DNA of 64,000 nucleotides from Lutimaribacter_A marinistellae (GTDB taxonomy: Bacteria; Pseudomonadota; Alphaproteobacteria; Rhodobacterales; Rhodobacteraceae): contig NZ_JBHRXI010000010.1 of the NCBI RefSeq assembly GCF_042648365.1, positions 62,001 to 126,000 of the forward strand. Direction: 5' to 3'. The notes under the pieces are model-generated. The model had not been told where the DNA came from. It did not search any database and saw only the letters and a list, made by a program, of their open reading frames with translations. The translations under genes were made by a program, and so were the position numbers. Positions 60,117-64,000 of the stretch are shown here, in pieces (the first letter of the stretch is position 1; each line of letters opens with the position of its first letter).

Positions 60117-60485
60117 TCAAAGCGAGCCTGATTGATGCTCGAAATAGGCGCGCACGGCGTCCTGAACGCGGCGAAAGCGGTCTCCACCCAATTTCTTACC
60201 GCCGTACCAGCGTGTTACGATGACAACGTGGTCGGTCATCCCCTCGCGTTCCATCATCCGCAATATGACCATGCCTGCCCCGCCTTCCCCGTCATCCGCC
60301 TTGAGTGCGCCGGAGGGAAGGACCGCCGCCCACGTGTTGTGGGTCGCCTTTGCATAGGCACGATCCCTTTTGAGCTCTGCCAGAACAGCGTCGATGTCTT
60401 CGCGCGAGACGACGCGCGCGCCGCTCACCGCATATCTCGATCCGCGATCACTGAGCACGACGCCCAGCCTGTTCAATTGCCTCAT
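60117..60485 (-). CDS. YigZ/IMPACT-family protein, short form
   Basis: 122 residues. The conserved DDGEGGAGMVILRMM and VTRWYGGKKLGGDRFRRV are diagnostic of the UPF0029 N-terminal domain. Typical YigZ has about 200 residues with a second domain; here only the first domain is present, so it is a single-domain member. It overlaps the upstream M48 protease gene by ATGA. The family is linked to translation (IMPACT) but the bacterial function is unclear. Confidence 0.82.
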   Translation of the reverse strand: MRQLNRLGVVLSDRGSRYAVSGARVVSREDIDAVLAELKRDRAYAKATHNTWAAVLPSGALKADDGEGGAGMVILRMMEREGMTDHVVIVTRWYGGKKLGGDRFRRVQDAVRAYFEHQSGSL

Positions 60486-61201
60486 CCGTTGAAACCGATG
60501 GAGCGTGCTGTCTGGCGTACAAGCTCGGACCTTTGCGCATTGGGCGGATGCGTTCCCAGGAATTGGTTACCAGGGTCGGGAATACGTTCGAAGAACTGCA
60601 CACCAACCAAGGGGTTGTAACCCGCGCGGGCCGCAATGACCGTGCCAAGCCGGTCGGCCTCTAACTCGTAATCCTTTGAAAACGTCCGCGATCCGACCAA
60701 TCCGCCCAGTTGCGTCGCGGCATCCACAGCCGAGGCCCCCCCGCCCGAGAGGCCCACGAGTTGTCCCAGCACGATCGCGCCCAGCGCCGCATCACGGTTC
60801 ACCCGGGCAAGATGGCCTTCGATATGATGTGCAGCTTCGTGTGACATGACAAAAGCAAGTTCGTCGGCATTCCGGGCGGTCTGAACCATGGATTGCGTGA
60901 ACACGATGACCGGCCGACCCTGATTGTCGAGCGTCTGAAAGGCGTTCGGAGGTGCGCCCGGTCGCGTGTCGATGAATATCCGGAAACTGCAGTTCATCTG
61001 GCTATTTCTCCGGCGGCATTCCCGCTCTGCCACGGGTCCGACGTTCCGCGTGACCGCTGCGAAAGTTGCATTGGCAGTCTGAGGCGCGATGCGTTCGGTT
61101 CGGCTCGGGGCCGCTGGAGTGCTGGGCGCTGAGGGTTGCGGCGGGGGCGGTGCGCCGCATCCGGTGACGACCAGCGCAAGGACAAAAAGAATCCGGCGCA
61201 T
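60482..61201 (-). CDS. M48-family metalloprotease lipoprotein
   Basis: 239 residues. Lipobox VVTGC near residue 15, so a lipoprotein. The zinc motif is HEAAHHIEGHL (HExxH), followed by a late Glu in YELEADRLG, which is the third ligand. It is related to the BepA/LoiP outer-membrane quality-control proteases. A Pro-rich part follows the lipid anchor. It is translationally coupled to the YigZ-type gene. Confidence 0.88.
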   Translation of the reverse strand: MRRILFVLALVVTGCGAPPPPQPSAPSTPAAPSRTERIAPQTANATFAAVTRNVGPVAERECRRRNSQMNCSFRIFIDTRPGAPPNAFQTLDNQGRPVIVFTQSMVQTARNADELAFVMSHEAAHHIEGHLARVNRDAALGAIVLGQLVGLSGGGASAVDAATQLGGLVGSRTFSKDYELEADRLGTVIAARAGYNPLVGVQFFERIPDPGNQFLGTHPPNAQRSELVRQTARSIGFNG

Positions 61202-61304
61202 GGATAACCCTTTTTCTTAAGCTTACGACTTAACTGTCCCAATAGACATGTGGTTCCAGAATGGTGCACTTGCATTGGCGGCACACCGCTTGCACTGTGC
61301 CGAC

Positions 61305-61553
61305 ATGTTTACCATCGAACATGAATTCGACTCGACCGTCATCACCCTTGTCGATGAAGGCGAAACGCCCTTGCAAGAGGATGTCGTCATCAACAGTTTC
61401 GCGGAATGCGTGACGATTGAACAATACGACGCCCGAACCGACCGCGTTAATAGGATAACATTGTCGCCGGAACAGTTACGCGACCTTGCAGCGGCGCTTG
61501 ACCTGCCTGAAGGCGTCTACCAGCTCCGCGAGGTACCGGAGCAGGAACAGTAG
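61305..61553 (+). CDS. Conserved small hypothetical protein (82 residues)
   Basis: No domain known. It begins MFTIEHEFDSTVITLVDEG, is acidic and beta-rich in the first half, then a helix (SPEQLRDLAAALDLPEGVYQL in pieces). I have the impression that similar short proteins occur in other Rhodobacteraceae, but cannot verify it. The start at ATG 61305 is chosen for family-like character; an upstream in-frame ATG at 61248 exists. Confidence 0.55.
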   Translation: MFTIEHEFDSTVITLVDEGETPLQEDVVINSFAECVTIEQYDARTDRVNRITLSPEQLRDLAAALDLPEGVYQLREVPEQEQ

Positions 61554-61568
61554 TGTGCCCAACCCGGG

Positions 61569-61781
61569 TCACCATTCGTCCCCACGCGGTCCCATATAGT
61601 ATTTCCGCGCTGCGGCGCGCTCTTGCGGTGTGCGGCCATGGGCTGGGGCAACGCCCCCGCGGGTAGAAGTCGAAACCTGTGTCTGGGTCGATACACCGAC
61701 GCGCGCCGAGCCGGACATGGAAGTCTGGCAACCGCTCAACACGACGCAGACGGTTACGAGACAAGGCAGGGCGAATCGCAT
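61569..61781 (-). CDS. Small lipoprotein of unknown function
   Basis: 70 residues. The lipobox LSGC lies near residue 18 after a hydrophobic stretch (ALPCLVTVCVVLSGC). The mature part is Ser/Thr-rich (TSMSGSARVGVSTQTQVSTST) in pieces, ending with basic AAARKYYMGPRGDEW. It is convergent with the 82-residue gene. Nothing is known of its function. An upstream in-frame ATG at 61805 is less likely. Confidence 0.6.
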   Translation of the reverse strand: MRFALPCLVTVCVVLSGCQTSMSGSARVGVSTQTQVSTSTRGGVAPAHGRTPQERAAARKYYMGPRGDEW

Positions 61782-61923
61782 GGGACCTCCGACAGTTTGT
61801 TTCATACCGTACCTTGAGCGGGAAAGCTGTCCAATTGGGCGGCTATCACGAAAGAATTACCCTTGAAACGCCGTCGCCCATGACCGACATACGCAACGAT
61901 CCATGTAAAAGGGTTTCACATAC

Positions 61924-62502
61924 ATGCCTCCCCGCAACGACGCCGCCCTGACCTTTCTGCTGACGCGCCGGTCGCGCCCTGCAAAAACCCTCGTTCCCCC
62001 GGTACCCGACCCAGAGCAGTTGCGAGAGCTACTGACCGCAGCGGCGCGCAGCCCTGATCATGGAAAGCTGGAGCCGTGGCGCTTCGTGGTAATCGAACAG
62101 GGTGCCATGGCCCGACTTGCCAATCTGGCAGAAAGCCGTGGGCGGGCGCTTGGCAAGGACGAAACCGATATCGGCAAGGGACGTACACAGTTCGACCAAG
62201 GCCTTTTGGCCGTCGCCGTCATCGAAGTGCAGAAACCTTCGGAGAAGATTCCCGCCATCGAACAAAGCTACTCTGCGGGTGCCGTTTGCCTTGCCTTGGT
62301 AAACGCGGCGCTTGCAGCTGGGTGGGGCGCCAACTGGCTATCTGGTTGGCCCACGCATGACCGTGGTTTTGTGGAGGAAGCTTTTGACCTAGCCGAAAAC
62401 GAAAGGGTCGCGGGAATCGTGCACATCGCCACAGAGGGCACCGTTCCACCTGAACGGCCGCGCCCCGATCTGGATTCGATAACCGCGTGGCTTTCGGAAT
62501 GA
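61924..62502 (+). CDS. Nitroreductase-family protein
   Basis: 192 residues. FMN site near the N-terminus with RRSRPAKT and AARSPDHGKLEPWRFVVI, typical of the YdjA-like nitroreductase branch, and the late GWGANWLSGWPTHD. It reduces nitro- or other compounds with NAD(P)H; the natural substrate is unknown. It overlaps the EI24-like gene by ATGA, so they are coupled. Confidence 0.9.
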   Translation: MPPRNDAALTFLLTRRSRPAKTLVPPVPDPEQLRELLTAAARSPDHGKLEPWRFVVIEQGAMARLANLAESRGRALGKDETDIGKGRTQFDQGLLAVAVIEVQKPSEKIPAIEQSYSAGAVCLALVNAALAAGWGANWLSGWPTHDRGFVEEAFDLAENERVAGIVHIATEGTVPPERPRPDLDSITAWLSE

Positions 62503-63191
62503 TAATCGTAAACGCGTTTTTCGCCGCTCTCGGGCAGATGGGCGATCCGCGGTTCCGCAAGGTTCTGTACCTTGGCGTGGGTCTGACGATCCTGTTGCTG
62601 ATCGCGGCCTATTCCGGCTTTCTCTGGCTTATCAACTGGCTGGTAGGCGAGGAGGCGACGCTGCCGTGGATCGGCGAAGTTGCCTGGCTCAACGACCTTG
62701 TAAGCTGGTCCTCGATCTTGTTGATGATGGTGCTTTCGGTCTTCCTGATGGTGCCGGTCGCTTCGGCCATCACCTCGATGTTCCTGGACGAGGTCGCGCA
62801 GGCGGTCGAGGATCGGCACTACCCTGCCCTGCCGCCTGTGCCCGGCCTGCCGTTTCTGGACGCTCTGTGGGACACTCTGGGCTTTCTGGGTATCATTATT
62901 CTGGCGAACCTGCTGGCACTGGTTCTCTATGCATTTTTTCCACCCTTTGCCCCGTTCATCTTCTGGGGAATGAACGGCTTTCTGCTGGGGCGGGAGTACT
63001 TCACTTTGGCGGCGATGCGGCGGGTGGGCCGCGAAGGGGCGAGAGAATTGCGGCGCCGGCATATGCCCACGATTTGGATGGCCGGAACACTCATGGCGAT
63101 TCCCCTGTCGATCCCTCTTGTGAACCTGCTGATCCCGATCCTGGGTGCCGCTACCTTTACCCATATCTATCACGCGGTGAGCGGGCGGTAA
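62499..63191 (+). CDS. EI24-domain membrane protein (CysZ-like)
   Basis: 230 residues with about five membrane helices: VLYLGVGLTILLLIAAYSGFLW, SSILLMMVLSVFLMVPVASAIT, GIIILANLLALVLYAFFPPFAPF and LMAIPLSIPLVNLLIPILGAA (in pieces). Similar to CysZ/EI24 proteins, which transport sulfate in some bacteria. The conserved ALWDTLGF-like part and FLDEVAQAVEDRHYP are typical. It starts at ATG 62499, sharing bases with the nitroreductase stop. Confidence 0.85.
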   Translation: MIIVNAFFAALGQMGDPRFRKVLYLGVGLTILLLIAAYSGFLWLINWLVGEEATLPWIGEVAWLNDLVSWSSILLMMVLSVFLMVPVASAITSMFLDEVAQAVEDRHYPALPPVPGLPFLDALWDTLGFLGIIILANLLALVLYAFFPPFAPFIFWGMNGFLLGREYFTLAAMRRVGREGARELRRRHMPTIWMAGTLMAIPLSIPLVNLLIPILGAATFTHIYHAVSGR

Positions 63192-63274
63192 GAACGCGGC
63201 CCCGTGGCGCAAGCATTCGTGTTATCCTGAGTTGACGCGGCGGGATTTCCCGCTGGCGCGATCGGGAGGATGAC

Positions 63275-64000
63275 ATGCGAAAAACGATTGCAGCCATCGT
63301 TATGCTCGCCGCTGGCAGCGTCGGGGCCGATGTCTCGATGCAGCGTGGCGAATACCTCGTGCGCGGGCCCGCAGGGTGCGGGAACTGCCATACGCCACAG
63401 GGACCGAATGGCCCGGACATGGGTAACGAATTGGCCGGGTTCATGGTCGAAAAGAACGCCCAGTTCGAAGCATGGGCCCCAAACATAACGCCAGGCGGCC
63501 GGGTCGCCGATTGGAGTGACGCCGAACTCGCCCGCGCGATCCGCGAGGGTATTCGCCCGGATGGCAGTGTCATCGGCCCTCCTATGCCCATGACGCTGTA
63601 TCGCGGCCTGTCCGATGCCGACCTGGCGTCGATTATCGCGTTTCTGCGCAGCCTGCCGGCAAATGATGCAAAAACACCGAACTCAACCTACAATATCCCG
63701 CTGCCTCCCGCCTATGGACCGCCGGTTGATAGCGTGAAAGCACCCGCACGCGGCCCGACCGTGGAGTACGGTGCCTACCTTGCCGGTCCGGTGGCACACT
63801 GCACGGAGTGTCACAGCACGTTTGGTCCGAAGGGTCCAATGTTCGATACACATCTTGGCGCGGGGGGATACGAATTTCACGGACCTTGGGGCGTGTCCAT
63901 CGCTCCGAACATCACCAGTCATGAAGACGGGCTGGCCGCTTATTCCGATGAGGAAATCAAGGCGATGATCACTCAAGGCACCCGGCCAGATGGGTCGAGA
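63275..64000 (+). CDS. Diheme cytochrome c (3' part outside window)
   Basis: 242 codons are visible. A signal peptide (IAAIVMLAAGSVGA) is followed by a first heme site CGNCH near residue 35 and a second CTECH near residue 181, each within a cytochrome c domain. The N-terminal part RGEYLVRGPAGCGNCHTPQ is typical of the cytochrome subunit of alcohol or other dehydrogenases. The frame is open at the edge, so at least part of the second domain (perhaps a third heme) lies outside. ATG 63275 has GGGAGGA upstream. Confidence 0.92.
   Translation, partial: MRKTIAAIVMLAAGSVGADVSMQRGEYLVRGPAGCGNCHTPQGPNGPDMGNELAGFMVEKNAQFEAWAPNITPGGRVADWSDAELARAIREGIRPDGSVIGPPMPMTLYRGLSDADLASIIAFLRSLPANDAKTPNSTYNIPLPPAYGPPVDSVKAPARGPTVEYGAYLAGPVAHCTECHSTFGPKGPMFDTHLGAGGYEFHGPWGVSIAPNITSHEDGLAAYSDEEIKAMITQGTRPDGSR

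Overview
The window looks like a chromosomal segment of a high-G+C alphaproteobacterium of the Rhodobacteraceae (Roseobacter group). The evidence is the cell-cycle regulator GcrA, a tripartite tricarboxylate transporter operon, small proteins typical of Rhodobacterales (the Cys-rich 'arginine transporter'-like protein and DUF6455-type proteins), a HisD-like dehydrogenase of the sulfopropanediol type, and several GC-rich palindromic intergenic elements. Most of the sequence is ordinary core and metabolic genes. Both ends are cut inside genes: ggt on the left and a diheme cytochrome c on the right.

Layout: 1-6003 carries ggt (partial), thpR with a 2-hydroxyacid dehydrogenase, a secreted SH3 protein, a haloalkane dehalogenase and a quinone-oxidoreductase-like protein. 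tRNA-Gln(TTG) at 6085-6159 borders a small decayed island (about 6160-10300) with an integrase remnant, a secreted protein of unknown function, an orphan Phd-type antitoxin behind a 19-bp direct repeat, and two overlapping small membrane-protein genes. lepA follows, next to an unknown membrane-anchored protein. 13.7-19.9 kb holds a small secreted protein, a GNAT enzyme, a HisD/HpsN-like dehydrogenase divergent from a LysR regulator, a sirtuin, a two-gene copper set (PCuAC plus a DUF2946-like protein), a SnoaL-like protein and rpmB. 20.1-30.7 kb holds meaB, a DUF3108 protein, hrpB, a lipoprotein hydrolase, a GMC oxidoreductase, 6-phosphogluconate dehydrogenase and a Nudix hydrolase.

30.9-38.7 kb has a phosphate transporter, a tctC-tctB-tctA-panE-like operon, and argD-argF. 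39.0-46.7 kb has a DMT exporter overlapping a flavodoxin-fold reductase, an ABC-2 permease, gcrA, an Asp/Glu racemase-type protein, a gentisate dioxygenase plus FAH-family hydrolase pair, a DJ-1/PfpI protein and a stress flavoprotein. 46.8-55.2 kb has an NCS2 purine/uracil permease, a YghU-type glutathione transferase, an SseB protein overlapping a uracil-DNA glycosylase family gene, then a kpsT-kpsE-phosphomannomutase set that points to capsular polysaccharide export. 55.4-64 kb has an AsmA protein, rimO, a DCC thiol protein, three tandem Cys-rich DUF6455-like genes, a YigZ-type protein overlapping an M48 metalloprotease lipoprotein, a nitroreductase overlapping an EI24/CysZ-like membrane protein, and the partial cytochrome.

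The most unusual signal is not in the genes. At least six, probably seven, intergenic copies of a structured element of about 80 nt share a 5' hairpin, a CGGCCCAAC box, a compensating stem with an inner hairpin, and a GGGCGGGAG 3' box. A second, unrelated family (hairpin plus CTCCGGGATATTT plus GCAAGAGGAAG) occurs four times. I know of no function for either.
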